DNA of 64,000 nt from Flavobacteriales bacterium (GCA_020635655.1 JACJZI010000005.1:62001-126000), one strand, 5' to 3'; counted from the stretch's first letter, positions 1-9,014 are shown. The notes: generated by a model from the sequence alone, not told the origin. Translations and numbers: made by a program.

Positions 1-2
1 TG

Positions 3-884
3 TTGGTCTGCAAAAGGGATGCGGGTGGTCGGCTGCAGGTGCTGCGCAGCGAGGAAAGGCCGGTGTTCCTGGGGCGTGGTGGGATCGAGAAAGGCGTGGT
101 CACCGAGGACGCGTTCGGACGGGGGATCGCCGCGCTCGAGGAGCTTCGTTCGATCGCGGATGCGATGGGAGCGGAACGGATCTCGGGCATTGGCACTTCC
201 GCGCTGCGCAATGCCCGGAACGGAAGGGAATTCGTCAGACGTGTGCTGGAGAGGACCGGTGTACGGATCGAGATCGTGCCGGGGGCGGAGGAAGCCGCTT
301 TGGTCCTCGACGGCGTGCGCCAGGTAGTAGCCTTCGGTGATCGCCCCGATCTGGTGATGGACATCGGCGGCGGCAGTGTGGAGTTCATCCTGGCCACCAG
401 GAAGGCCCTGATGTGGGAACACAGCTACGAACTGGGTGTGACACGTCTTGGCGAGCGATTTGTGCCGTCGGACCCGGTGACCATCGACGAGGAGCTCCGG
501 ATCGGCGCGCATCTGGATGAACGGCTCGGTCCGTTGTGGTCCGTGATCGACCGCCATGCCCCGCATCGGCTGGTGGGCAGTTCAGGCAGCTTCGACAGCG
601 TCGCCCAAATGATCGCCTTGGAGCGCGGCGAACCCCTTCCGGTCGACGCCTGCACCATGCCCTTCACCGCGATCGAGCTCCAGGCGCTCAAGGACCGCAT
701 CCTGCGCATGACCCGGGACGAACGCCTCCAGGTGCCGGGACTTCCGGAGCACCGCGTGGGAACGATCGGCCTCGCCCTGATCATGATGGACCGCGTGCTG
801 GCCGCGGGCGGTATCCGCGATCTCTGCTGGAGCCGCTACGCCCTGAAGGAGGGCGCTGCCGCACGTGCATTGGGCCTCACCTGA
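3..884 (+). CDS. Ppx/GppA family exopolyphosphatase, 5' end missing
   Basis: Ppx/GppA phosphatases hydrolyse inorganic polyphosphate or pppGpp in the cytoplasm and use an actin-like ASKHA fold. The frame runs in from the window edge. The first visible codon is TTG and the N-terminal DxGTN phosphate-binding motif expected about ten residues earlier is not in view, so the true start lies upstream. Visible signatures are the GTSALRNARNG segment (family ATSAxRxAxN, residues about 54-64) and the second phosphate loop MDIGGGSVEF (about residue 119). About 293 residues are seen, so the gene is almost complete at the single-domain size of about 300. It ends just before the APC permease promoter. Exopolyphosphatase and pppGppase cannot be told apart from sequence alone. 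Confidence 0.88.
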   Translation: MVCKRDAGGRLQVLRSEERPVFLGRGGIEKGVVTEDAFGRGIAALEELRSIADAMGAERISGIGTSALRNARNGREFVRRVLERTGVRIEIVPGAEEAALVLDGVRQVVAFGDRPDLVMDIGGGSVEFILATRKALMWEHSYELGVTRLGERFVPSDPVTIDEELRIGAHLDERLGPLWSVIDRHAPHRLVGSSGSFDSVAQMIALERGEPLPVDACTMPFTAIELQALKDRILRMTRDERLQVPGLPEHRVGTIGLALIMMDRVLAAGGIRDLCWSRYALKEGAAARALGLT

Positions 885-893
885 CCGGCGGCC

Positions 894-901
894 TATCTTC
901 G
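894..901 (+). promoter_or_regulatory. TAnnTTTG-like -7 element for the APC permease
   Basis: TATCTTCG lies immediately after the exopolyphosphatase stop, 21 nt before the permease ATG. It matches the Bacteroidota -7 consensus at all fixed positions but one. Confidence 0.55.
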
Positions 902-922
902 GCACCGATCAGAACGGTGCGG

Positions 923-2680
923 ATGAACACTGTCGCCAAACCCCACCCGAAGAAGCTCGGCCAGCTTGCGGCCACTGCCATCTGCGGCAACGACATTACT
1001 TCCTCCTGCCTCTATGTCTCCGCGCTGACGATCACCTATGCCGGACAGTACGCGTTCATCGCGCTGTTGATCGTGGCGACCGTGCTGTTCCTGTTCCGGC
1101 GCATTTATGGCGAGGTGGTGGGTGCATTGCCATTGAACGGCGGTGCCTATAACGTGCTGCTCAACACCACGTCGAAGACCAATGCGTCAGTGGCGGCGTG
1201 CCTGACCATCTTGAGCTACATGGCCACCGCAGTGATCTCCGCGAGCGAGGCCATGCACTATCTGCACAGTCTGGCCCATGCCATGCCCGTGATCATCGCC
1301 ACGGTGGTCGTGTTGACCCTCTTTCTGCTGCTCACGATCGCCGGGATCTCGGAATCGGCGAATGTGGCCATCGTGATCTTCATCACCCACCTGGCGGCCA
1401 TGGTCCTGCTGTTGCTGGTGGCGGGCTGGGCCCTGGCCACCGGCGGCCTCGATATCGCCTCGGCCAATTTCGCGGCCCCCGTCCGCGGCGGTGGCGGCCT
1501 GATCACCGCGCTTTTCCTGGGTTTCAGCACGGCGATGCTCGGGATCTCCGGCTTCGAGAGCTCCGCCAACTTCGTGGAGGAACAGGAGAACGGGATCTTT
1601 CCGAAGACCCTGCGCAACATGTGGGGCGCGGTCTCGGTGATCAATCCCATGATGGCCTTGATGGCGGTGCTGGTGCTCCCGCTTGCCGCGGTGGACAGGA
1701 ACCAGGAGGCCTTGCTGTCCTTCATGGGGCTGAGCACGGGTGGTCGCTGGCTCAGCGTGGTGATCTCCGTGGATGCCGTCCTGGTCCTGAGCGGGGCCGT
1801 GCTCACCAGTTTTGTGGGCGTCAGCGGTCTGATCAAACGCATGACCCTGGACCGCATCCTGCCCCAGTTCCTTTTGAAGGAGAACCGGCGGGGCAGTTCG
1901 CCAAGGATCCTGCTGCTCTTCTACCTGTTGTGCCTCAGTGTGCTCTTCATCACCAGGGGCGAGCTCGGTCCCCTGGCCGGGGTCTATACCATCTCGTTCC
2001 TCCTGGTGATGGCCTTCTTCGCGCTGGGGAACTTCCTGTTGAAGTTCAAGCGGGCCCGGCTTCCGCGCCCGGAGCACGCCACGCCGTTCGCCGTGGCCAT
2101 CGCGATGCTCGCCGTGCTGAGCGCGGTATATGGCAACGTCAAACTGCATCCCGAATACCTCGTGGTGTTCCTGCAGTATTTCGTTCCGGCCTTCCTGTTG
2201 ATCTATCTGCTGCTGAACCGCAACGAACTGCTCCAGTACCTGCTCGTGGTGGTGAACAGTCTGCTGGACAGCATGCGGCGGCTTGCGTTGATCAGTCGGT
2301 TGCACCTCACACGCACCATCCGAAAGCTCAGCGAGCAGGAATTCGTCTACTTCACCAAGGGCGATGACATCTCGATCATCAACAAGGTCATGATGTACGT
2401 GGAGGAGAACGAGATCACCAAGCAGCTCAAGGTCGTCACGGTCCTGGATGAGGACCAGGAGGTGGCGCCGGAATTCCTGCATGATGTGGAGGTGCTGGAT
2501 CGCGCCTATCCGGACATCAAGATCGAGGTCGTGCAGTTGCGTGGGGCGTTCGGACCGGCCTTGATCAACGAGCTGAGCGCGAAATGGAACATCCCGACGA
2601 ACTTCATGTTCATCGGCTCACCGGGTGACCATTTTCCCTATCGGATCAGCGAACTGGGAGGAGTGCGTCTGATCATCTGA
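923..2680 (+). CDS. APC family amino acid/polyamine permease with C-terminal soluble domain
   Basis: This is an integral inner-membrane transporter of the amino acid-polyamine-organocation superfamily, 585 residues long. The start is the ATG giving MNTVAKPHPKK. The open frame continues 129 codons upstream through the exopolyphosphatase gene in another frame, which is a shadow. Residues about 15-435 carry roughly twelve hydrophobic segments, and the first contains the G-N-D-I-T-S loop typical of the substrate-binding unwound helix. From about residue 455 onward the protein is hydrophilic. This soluble C-terminal domain of about 120 residues (YFTKGDD to GGVRLII) may be regulatory. The substrate cannot be read from the sequence. 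The gene has its own promoter element and a convergent neighbour. Confidence 0.87.
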   Translation: MNTVAKPHPKKLGQLAATAICGNDITSSCLYVSALTITYAGQYAFIALLIVATVLFLFRRIYGEVVGALPLNGGAYNVLLNTTSKTNASVAACLTILSYMATAVISASEAMHYLHSLAHAMPVIIATVVVLTLFLLLTIAGISESANVAIVIFITHLAAMVLLLLVAGWALATGGLDIASANFAAPVRGGGGLITALFLGFSTAMLGISGFESSANFVEEQENGIFPKTLRNMWGAVSVINPMMALMAVLVLPLAAVDRNQEALLSFMGLSTGGRWLSVVISVDAVLVLSGAVLTSFVGVSGLIKRMTLDRILPQFLLKENRRGSSPRILLLFYLLCLSVLFITRGELGPLAGVYTISFLLVMAFFALGNFLLKFKRARLPRPEHATPFAVAIAMLAVLSAVYGNVKLHPEYLVVFLQYFVPAFLLIYLLLNRNELLQYLLVVVNSLLDSMRRLALISRLHLTRTIRKLSEQEFVYFTKGDDISIINKVMMYVEENEITKQLKVVTVLDEDQEVAPEFLHDVEVLDRAYPDIKIEVVQLRGAFGPALINELSAKWNIPTNFMFIGSPGDHFPYRISELGGVRLII

Positions 2681-2688
2681 ACGGCCGT

Positions 2689-4416
2689 TCAGGGCAGCTG
2701 CTCGGTCTTCGTGGCCGTGGGCACCGTTCCACCGATCACCGTAAGGATGATGTCGCGGTCGTTGCTCGCGCCGGCATATTTGGTCACGTTGTCCATGTTC
2801 ACGTCCTCGCTCCGATAGCCCGACACCGTGGCCGTGGGCACCGTGCCTCCGATGGCGGTCAGGATGGGATCGCGGTCGTTGTTCGCACCGGCGTATTTCA
2901 CCACGTTGTCCGAACGGACGTTGCCAGGCCACAATACCATCTTTCCGCCCACCTGATGTCGGGCCGCCGTGCCGTAGGTGACGAGGCCCGTGGAAGTGAA
3001 GTCCACCGGGGTGCTCGTTCCGGACAGTGCCACCGTCGCGTTCGTCATCGCACCCAGATGGTTCCGATGGCGGACCGCCACGAAATAATCGTCCGACGCG
3101 ACCGGGAAGGTCACCGATGAGGTGCCATCGACATCGACCACGTCGCCATCACGCTGTACAAGGGCGGCCTTCCGGGCGATCACGTTCGCACTGTTGTTCT
3201 TGTCCCGCAATTCGATCAGCACCCAGTCCGTGATGGCGTCGTTGCCCGTCACGGTCAATGTCCCGGCGTCGATCGTGCCCGTGACCTGTACCCCGGTGAA
3301 GCCGAGCGCCGTGTACGGTTCGGAGGCGGGGATCGTTCCGGCCACGCGCAGGTTGTCGGCCATCAGCAGCGTGCCACTGTTGTACGGGCCCTCGAGCAGC
3401 ACTTTCGGTGACAACTGCACCAGGGCATTGGTGATCGTGAAGCCGACCGGGACCGGTGCGTAATAGGACGATGCGTTCTTGACGCGGATCTTGTAATTGC
3501 TGCTTGCGGCGGTCCCTGCGGGTATCGTGCAGGGGATCGTTCCCGATGTGTTGGCGGTATTCAATGTGCCGATCACGGTCGGGCTGGTGAAGTTGCCGTT
3601 CACATCGCTCAGTTCCACGTTGAAATTGGTGGCGAAGAGCGGTGTCCCGCCAGTGTTGAAGTCCACCGTGAAGCTGGCCCCCATGCCCCCGGTGACCATG
3701 ACCGTGGTGGTGCTGGGCGTCGCGTTCAGGTTGTAGATCAGCGCGATGTCGTCGTACCAGGCCTCGGTGTTCACAAGGGTGTTCAGGCTATCGCCGCTCG
3801 TCAGGACCATCAGGATCCATTGCGGTGTGTTGGCATTGTAGTAGGTAAAGGGCACGGAGAACCGGGTCCAACTGCTCACAGTGGCCCCCGGTGCGGCGTC
3901 CCAGCGCGCACGGGCGATGAAATTGCCCTCGGTGCCGTTGGGCGGGAGCTTCCCATCATTCACATGCAGGACGGCCTCCACCTTGCCGTGATCGGCGCCG
4001 ACGGGTGCCGTTCTGAACCAGCCGACCAGGCTGTCCGGTCTGCTTGTCATCGCCTGGTTCCAGTCGGTATTGCCGGCATCGGTGAAGACGTAGCCAGCGG
4101 CCGGGTCGATGAGCGTGGCATGGACGCGGCCGTTCGTCAATGTGCCATTGGCGTTCAGGTTCGGGATGATGGTGGCGGCGGTTTTCAGATCCACGCAGTA
4201 GGATCCGGAATGGGCGTTCCCGGCCTGCCAGCAGACCTGGGGAGCCGTGTTATTGACCAGGCTTCCACCATCGGAGGTCTTGATCGAGCTCCATTCCGAT
4301 GGTTCTTCGGACCCGCTGCCCAACCCCTGCCAGTTCTCGAAACCGGAGTTGGACATCTGCGGTTGTGCGAATGCGGAAGTGGTCAGGACAAGGAGGAGGG
4401 GGGTCAAGTGGCGCAT
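2689..4416 (-). CDS. Secreted protein: PCMD-like jelly-roll N-domain, Ig-like middle, tandem dockerin-like tail
   Basis: Secreted protein of 575 residues. The start MRHLTPLLLVLTTSAFAQ is a clean signal peptide; the longer frame adds 19 residues with no signal character. Residues about 20-235 (SGFENWQ, PSEWSSIKT, HSGSYCVDLKT, WYDDIALIYN) resemble the jelly-roll carbohydrate-binding-like PCMD modules of Bacteroidota surface proteins. An Ig-like domain follows (about 240-345), then a domain of unknown type (about 345-490). The last 78 residues hold two copies of a motif ending NDRDxILxxIGGTVPTAT, which is shared with the BspA-like protein near 12.4 kb. No canonical T9SS type A tail is present. 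It is likely an outer-surface or extracellular adhesin or glycan-binding protein; the target is unknown. PCMD membership is a reading from pattern, not a search. Confidence 0.72.
   Translation of the reverse strand: MRHLTPLLLVLTTSAFAQPQMSNSGFENWQGLGSGSEEPSEWSSIKTSDGGSLVNNTAPQVCWQAGNAHSGSYCVDLKTAATIIPNLNANGTLTNGRVHATLIDPAAGYVFTDAGNTDWNQAMTSRPDSLVGWFRTAPVGADHGKVEAVLHVNDGKLPPNGTEGNFIARARWDAAPGATVSSWTRFSVPFTYYNANTPQWILMVLTSGDSLNTLVNTEAWYDDIALIYNLNATPSTTTVMVTGGMGASFTVDFNTGGTPLFATNFNVELSDVNGNFTSPTVIGTLNTANTSGTIPCTIPAGTAASSNYKIRVKNASSYYAPVPVGFTITNALVQLSPKVLLEGPYNSGTLLMADNLRVAGTIPASEPYTALGFTGVQVTGTIDAGTLTVTGNDAITDWVLIELRDKNNSANVIARKAALVQRDGDVVDVDGTSSVTFPVASDDYFVAVRHRNHLGAMTNATVALSGTSTPVDFTSTGLVTYGTAARHQVGGKMVLWPGNVRSDNVVKYAGANNDRDPILTAIGGTVPTATVSGYRSEDVNMDNVTKYAGASNDRDIILTVIGGTVPTATKTEQLP
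2695..2935 (-). repeat. Tandem dockerin-like module, two copies, degenerate loops
   Basis: Two direct repeats of about 38-40 residues encode VVKYAGANNDRDPILTAIGG and VTKYAGASNDRDIILTVIGG cores. The calcium-loop part reads NVRSDN in the first copy and DVNMDN in the second, so both lack the Gly of DxNxDG. Confidence 0.75.
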
Positions 4417-4443
4417 GGCAATGTGATCACTGAGAAAGGGCCG

Positions 4444-4451
4444 TGAAGATA
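4444..4451 (-). promoter_or_regulatory. -7 element TATCTTCA for the secreted PCMD-like protein
   Basis: On the minus strand this sits 27 nt before the ATG at 4416. The choice of the inner start is consistent with it. Confidence 0.5.
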
Positions 4452-4489
4452 GCTTCGGCCCGACGACCGACAAGACCGTTCATGGATCG

Positions 4490-4497
4490 CATCTTTG
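4490..4497 (+). promoter_or_regulatory. -7-like element CATCTTTG for the response regulator
   Basis: The first base deviates from the consensus, but CTTTG is intact. It lies 32 nt before the response regulator ATG and is divergent from the element at 4444-4451. Confidence 0.4.
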
Positions 4498-4529
4498 CGC
4501 GGTCCCGCGCAATGGGTCGAAGTGAAAGC

Positions 4530-5705
4530 ATGGCCAAGATCCTGATCATCGATGACGAAAAGGCGATACGCGCCGCGCTGCGCGACATCCTCGAACACGA
4601 AAAGCACACGGTGGAGGAGGCGGAGGATGGCGCCTCCGGACTGAGCGCGGCGAAGAAGGGCGGGTTCGACCTCGTGCTGTGCGACATCAAGATGCCCAAG
4701 ATGGACGGGTTGGAGGTCCTCGAGAAGCTCCATGCACACGATGACGAACTGCCCGTGGTCATGATAAGCGGTCACGGCACGATCGATACGGCGGTCGACG
4801 CCTTGAAGAAGGGCGCCTTCGATTTCATCCAGAAACCACCCGACCTCAATCGTATCCTGGTCACCGTTCGCAACGCGCTGGACCGTGGCGGGCTCGTGCA
4901 GGAAACGAAGGTATTGCGGCAGAAGGTGCAGAAGGCGAAGGCCGGCAGCGTGCAGATGGTCGGAAGCGGCAAGGCGATGACGGCCATCCGTGAGATGATC
5001 GACAAAGTGGCGCCCAGCGATGCCCGTGTGCTGATCACGGGGGGCAATGGCGCGGGAAAGGAAGGCGTGGCCCGCATGCTGCACGAAAAGAGCCAGCGGG
5101 CGGCAGGGCCGTTCGTGGAGGTGAATTGCGCGGCGATCCCCGGCGAATTGATCGAGAGCGAACTGTTCGGTCACATGAAGGGCGCCTTCACCAGCGCGAT
5201 CAAGGACCGCAAGGGCAAGTTCGAGCTGGCCAGCGGAGGGACCCTTTTCCTGGACGAGATCGGTGACATGAGCCTGGCCGCCCAGGCCAAGGTGCTCCGC
5301 GCCCTGCAGGAGAACCGCATCACGCCGGTGGGAGGCGACAAGGACATCAAGGTGGACGTGCGCGTGATCGCTGCGACCAACAAGGACCTGAAGAGGGAGA
5401 TCGCCGAGGGACACTTCCGGGAGGACCTTTTCCATCGCCTCAGTGTGATCCCCATTCACGTGCCCGGCCTCAGCGAACGTACCGAGGATATCCCTGAACT
5501 GACCGCACATTTCATCGGGCAGGTGTGCGCCGAACAGGGGATCGCGCCGAAGAAGATCGCGGACAAGGCGGTCAAGGAGCTGCAGAAATTGCCCTGGTCC
5601 GGCAACGTGCGCGAGTTGAGGAACGTGATCGAACGGCTGGTGATCCTCAGCGACAAGGAGATCACCGATGCCGACGTGAGGACCTATGCCGTGCCCAAAG
5701 GCTGA
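4530..5705 (+). CDS. NtrC-type response regulator: receiver plus AAA+ domain, no C-terminal HTH
   Basis: Protein of 391 residues. The start MAKILIIDDEK places the receiver domain at residue 1. Acidic pocket D8-D9 and phospho-acceptor D52 (LCDIKMPK) are present. The AAA+ domain spans about 145-375, with Walker A GGNGAGKE near residue 170, Walker B LFLDEIGD, and FREDLFHRL further on. The sigma54-contacting loop reads GAFTSA (about 217) instead of GAFTGA. The protein ends at about residue 391, right after NVRELRNVIE and about 20 further residues, so it has no Fis-type DNA-binding domain. NtrC/NtrX family members activate sigma54 promoters; this one may work from solution or regulate otherwise. 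No cognate histidine kinase is adjacent. Confidence 0.85.
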   Translation: MAKILIIDDEKAIRAALRDILEHEKHTVEEAEDGASGLSAAKKGGFDLVLCDIKMPKMDGLEVLEKLHAHDDELPVVMISGHGTIDTAVDALKKGAFDFIQKPPDLNRILVTVRNALDRGGLVQETKVLRQKVQKAKAGSVQMVGSGKAMTAIREMIDKVAPSDARVLITGGNGAGKEGVARMLHEKSQRAAGPFVEVNCAAIPGELIESELFGHMKGAFTSAIKDRKGKFELASGGTLFLDEIGDMSLAAQAKVLRALQENRITPVGGDKDIKVDVRVIAATNKDLKREIAEGHFREDLFHRLSVIPIHVPGLSERTEDIPELTAHFIGQVCAEQGIAPKKIADKAVKELQKLPWSGNVRELRNVIERLVILSDKEITDADVRTYAVPKG

Positions 5706-5829
5706 CCCGAGGCGCGTTCGACCGCACGACGGCACCGCATATCGTTCCTCCGCCACCGTTCGCCGAACGTGAACAATAGGTGGTGGACTTCCCGTCGTTC
5801 TCAGGCAACCGTCCGCCAATGTGCGCGTC

Positions 5830-5837
5830 TACCTTGC
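5830..5837 (+). promoter_or_regulatory. -7-like element TACCTTGC for the DUF5684 gene
   Basis: Lies in the 175-bp gap after the response regulator, 44 nt before the ATG at 5882. The third T of TTTG is missing, so support is weak. Confidence 0.35.
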
Positions 5838-5881
5838 AGACCTGAGCGGAAGAGCTACGCCGTACCCCAAATCGTGAGCAG

Positions 5882-6340
5882 ATGGAGCTGCTGAACCAGA
5901 TCAACGCATTCATCCACCACACCTACCTCTACAGGCAGATGGGGGATGCGCTTTACTATGCGATCATCTTCCTGGCGATCATCGCCACGATGGCCCAATG
6001 GAAATTGTACGAGAAGGCCGGTCAGCCCGGCATCGCCTGTCTGGTGCCCATTTGGAACCTCATCATCTTCCTGCGCATCGTTGGCCGGCCGGCGAGCCAC
6101 ACTTGGCGCTTCTTCATCCCCGTCTACGGGCAGCTGTACTTCATGCCACGCGTATGGATCGAGATCGCCCAGAGCTTCGGCAAGCGCTCGATGCTGGATT
6201 ACATCCTGGTCGTCGCACTGAACGGGCTTTATATCCTCAACCTCGGCCTCAGCTACGAGACCGAATACGTGGGCCCGGTGTACGGGAATCAGCCCCCCCC
6301 TCCGTCGCGGCCTCTTGAGCCCAAGCCGTCATTGGCTTGA
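5882..6340 (+). CDS. DUF5684-like small membrane protein
   Basis: Protein of 152 residues with about three hydrophobic segments: about 22-40 (MGDALYYAIIFLAII), 48-70 (ACLVPIWNLIIFLRIVG) and 102-122 (MLDYILVVALNGLYILNLGL). The pattern of Lys/Tyr after helix 1, then KAGQPGIACLVPIWN and later FFIPVYGQLYF, fits the DUF5684 family, whose members are short polytopic membrane proteins sometimes fused to signal peptidase I. The tail is Pro-rich (QPPPPSRP). Function is unknown. It converges on alaS, and the short space between the two genes holds a hairpin. Confidence 0.7.
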   Translation: MELLNQINAFIHHTYLYRQMGDALYYAIIFLAIIATMAQWKLYEKAGQPGIACLVPIWNLIIFLRIVGRPASHTWRFFIPVYGQLYFMPRVWIEIAQSFGKRSMLDYILVVALNGLYILNLGLSYETEYVGPVYGNQPPPPSRPLEPKPSLA

Positions 6341-6357
6341 GGGGCCGCCCCCTCTGG

Positions 6358-6379
6358 AAGCCGCCTCCGGGCGGCTTTT
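6358..6379. terminator. Hairpin terminator between DUF5684 gene and alaS
   Basis: An 8-bp stem AAGCCGCC/GGCGGCTT with loop TCCG is followed by TTTTC on the plus strand. It ends one base before the alaS stop codon, so it can terminate the DUF5684 transcript. Confidence 0.75.
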
Positions 6380-8998
6380 CTAATTCTGGGGCTGCTGGGA
6401 CAACAAGGAAGCGGCCTTGCTGAACGCCCGGGGCAGTCCGTCGGGGTCCTTCCCGCCGGCCGTGGCAAGGAACGGCTGACCCCCCCCCCCTCCCTTGATC
6501 TCCATGGCGAGCTGCTTGATCACATCGGTCGCGTTCAACCCCTTCTCACGGATCAGGTCCTCGCCCACCATCACGGTCAGCAGGGCCTTGCCACCGTGCC
6601 GGGCACCCAGCACGAGCAGCAGGTCCTTGTGGGCCTCCTTCAATCGGAATGCGAGGTCCTTCATCCCTTGGGCATCCAGGTCCACCTCTTTCGCGATCAA
6701 ACGGGTGCCATTCACCACATGCGCCTCCGCGATCAGGCCATCGGCCAGCCCGGCCACGCGTTCCTTGGTCGCCTTGTCCACTTCCTTCTGCAGCGAAGCG
6801 TTCTGCTCCAATAGTTGCCGCACCGCGCCAACGACATCCGATGGATGCTTCAGGAGCTCCTCGATCGTGGACAGATGTTCCGAACGTTCCTTCATCAAGG
6901 CCTCAGCGGCCCGGCCTGTGATCGCTTCCAGACGCCTGACCCCGGCAGCGAGCGCACTCTCGCCCGTGATGAGCACCTGGCCGATGTCCCCGGTGTGCCC
7001 CACGTGCGTGCCGCCGCACAGCTCGATGCTGTCGCCGAAACGGATCGTGCGGACCTTGTCGCCGTACTTCTCGCCGAACAGCGCCATGGCCCCCTGATCG
7101 AGGGCCTGTTGCATCGGCACCGCGCGGTGCTCGTCCAGTGCAACGTCCTCCCGGATCATGCGGTTGGCCTCCTCCTCCACTGCGGCGATCTCCTCCGGGG
7201 TCATCTTGGCGAAGTGACTGATGTCGAACCGCAGGCGGTCCGGTGCCACGAGCGAGCCCTTCTGTTCCACGTGCATGCCGAGCACCTTGCGAAGCGCGTG
7301 GTGCAGCAGATGCGTGGCGCTGTGGTTGCGCATGATGTCGCGCCGGCGTTCCGTGTCGACCTCGGCGATCAGTTCGGCCGCGGGGTCCTTCGGCAGGCGC
7401 TCGCAGAAATGGACGATCAGCTGGTTCTCGCGCCTGGTGTCGAGCACCTCGACCCTGTCGTCACCCTGGACCAACCAGCCGGTATCGCCCACCTGGCCAC
7501 CACCTTCGGCATAGAACGGCGTGTGGTCCAGAACGATCTGGTACCGATCCCCGTCCTTCATGGAGACCTTGCGGTAGCGGAGGATACGGGCCGCCGTGCG
7601 CAGCGCGTCGTAACCCACGAAGACCGGTTCCCCTTTTCGCAGCTCGACCCAATCGCCGACAGTAACGGTGGTGGCGGCGCGTGACCGTTCCTTCTGCTGC
7701 TTGAGTTCTGCTTCAAAACCCTTCATATCCACCTTCATGCCCTGCTCACGTGCCATGAGCTGGGTGAGATCGATGGGAAAGCCGAAGGTGTCGAAGAGCT
7801 CGAAGGCCTTGTCGCCGGCCAATTTCCCCTTGCTATCCGCAAGCGCTTGGTCCAGACGTTTCGTGCCTTGCTCCAGCGTTCGCAGAAAGGCCTTCTCCTC
7901 TTCGCCGATCACGCTCTCGATGAGTTGCTGCTGCTTCGCCAGCTCAGGGAATTGGTCGCCCATCTGCCTGACCAGCTCGGGAACCAGTTCATTGATGAAG
8001 GATCCGTCGTAACCCAGGAAACTATAGCCATAACGCACCGCCCGACGCAGGACGCGGCGGATCACGTAGCCCGCACCCGTATTGCTCGGCAGTTGTCCGT
8101 CGGCGATCGCGAAGGCGATGGCCCGCAAATGGTCGGCGATCACGCGCATGGCGATATCAGCCTTCTCCTCCTTGCCGTACGTCCTGCCGCACTGCTTGGC
8201 GATCAGCTGGATCAGCGGCTGGAACACGTCGGTGTCGTAGTTGCTGCGCTTCCCCTGCAGCACCATGCACAACCGCTCGAAGCCCATGCCGGTATCCACA
8301 TGTCTTTCCGGCAGCGGCACCAACTTCCCATCGGCCTTGCGCTCGAACTGCATGAACACCAGGTTCCAGATCTCGATCACCTGCGGATGGTCGTTGTTCA
8401 CCAGACCGGCCCCGGCCGTCGCCCGCTTCTCCTCCGGTGTGCGCACATCCACATGGATCTCGCTGCACGGGCCGCAGGGGCCGGTGTCGCCCATTTCCCA
8501 GAAGTTGTCCTTCTTCCCGAAGGGCAGCACGCGGTCCTCGGGCAGATGCTTCAGCCAGAGGGAACGGGTCTCCTCGTCCGCATCCAGGCTGTCCTTTCCA
8601 TCGCCTCCGAAATAGGTGACATAGATGTCCTGCGGATCGATGCCGTACGTGTCCACGAGCAACTCCCAGGCCCACTGGACCGCCTCGGCCTTGAAGTAGT
8701 CGCCGAAGCTCCAATTGCCCAGCATCTCGAACATGGTGTGGTGGTAGGTATCGATCCCCACCTCCTCCAGATCGTTGTGCTTGCCGGACACGCGCAGGCA
8801 CTTCTGCGTGTCGGCGATGCGCTTGTGTTCGGCCGGCCGGTTGCCCAGGAACAGGTCCTTGAACTGGTTCATCCCCGCGTTGGTGAACATCAGGGTGGGA
8901 TCGTCCTTCACCACCATCGGTGCGCTGGGCACGATGGCGTGGCCGCGCTGGGCGAAATGGTCCAGGAACTGCTGGCGGATGGCGCGCGAGGTCTTCAT
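6380..8998 (-). CDS. alaS: Alanine--tRNA ligase
   Basis: AlaRS charges tRNA-Ala with alanine and edits misacylated Ser/Gly in the cytoplasm. The protein has 872 residues, close to the usual 870-880. The start MKTSRAIRQQFLDHF matches the family N-terminus; the longer frame is not coding. Class II catalytic features (DPTLMFTNAGMNQFK, DTGPCGPCSEIH) occupy the first 240 residues. The editing domain has the zinc site HSATHLLHH and the downstream CGGTHV. The C-terminal DHHA1 domain ends with a five-Gly stretch before QPFLATAGG. That Gly run is encoded by eleven consecutive G (C at 6480-6490 on the plus strand), an unusual homopolymer in an essential gene, yet the frame is intact. Confidence 0.97.
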   Translation of the reverse strand: MKTSRAIRQQFLDHFAQRGHAIVPSAPMVVKDDPTLMFTNAGMNQFKDLFLGNRPAEHKRIADTQKCLRVSGKHNDLEEVGIDTYHHTMFEMLGNWSFGDYFKAEAVQWAWELLVDTYGIDPQDIYVTYFGGDGKDSLDADEETRSLWLKHLPEDRVLPFGKKDNFWEMGDTGPCGPCSEIHVDVRTPEEKRATAGAGLVNNDHPQVIEIWNLVFMQFERKADGKLVPLPERHVDTGMGFERLCMVLQGKRSNYDTDVFQPLIQLIAKQCGRTYGKEEKADIAMRVIADHLRAIAFAIADGQLPSNTGAGYVIRRVLRRAVRYGYSFLGYDGSFINELVPELVRQMGDQFPELAKQQQLIESVIGEEEKAFLRTLEQGTKRLDQALADSKGKLAGDKAFELFDTFGFPIDLTQLMAREQGMKVDMKGFEAELKQQKERSRAATTVTVGDWVELRKGEPVFVGYDALRTAARILRYRKVSMKDGDRYQIVLDHTPFYAEGGGQVGDTGWLVQGDDRVEVLDTRRENQLIVHFCERLPKDPAAELIAEVDTERRRDIMRNHSATHLLHHALRKVLGMHVEQKGSLVAPDRLRFDISHFAKMTPEEIAAVEEEANRMIREDVALDEHRAVPMQQALDQGAMALFGEKYGDKVRTIRFGDSIELCGGTHVGHTGDIGQVLITGESALAAGVRRLEAITGRAAEALMKERSEHLSTIEELLKHPSDVVGAVRQLLEQNASLQKEVDKATKERVAGLADGLIAEAHVVNGTRLIAKEVDLDAQGMKDLAFRLKEAHKDLLLVLGARHGGKALLTVMVGEDLIREKGLNATDVIKQLAMEIKGGGGGQPFLATAGGKDPDGLPRAFSKAASLLSQQPQN

Positions 8999-9014
8999 GT
9001 GTGGAAAAGCCCCG

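Noticed and set aside
1187..2482. Minus-strand 431-codon frame opposite the APC permease
   Set aside because: The translation is rich in His/Gln/Gly with no domain, and it is a mirror frame of a clear transporter gene with good codon use.
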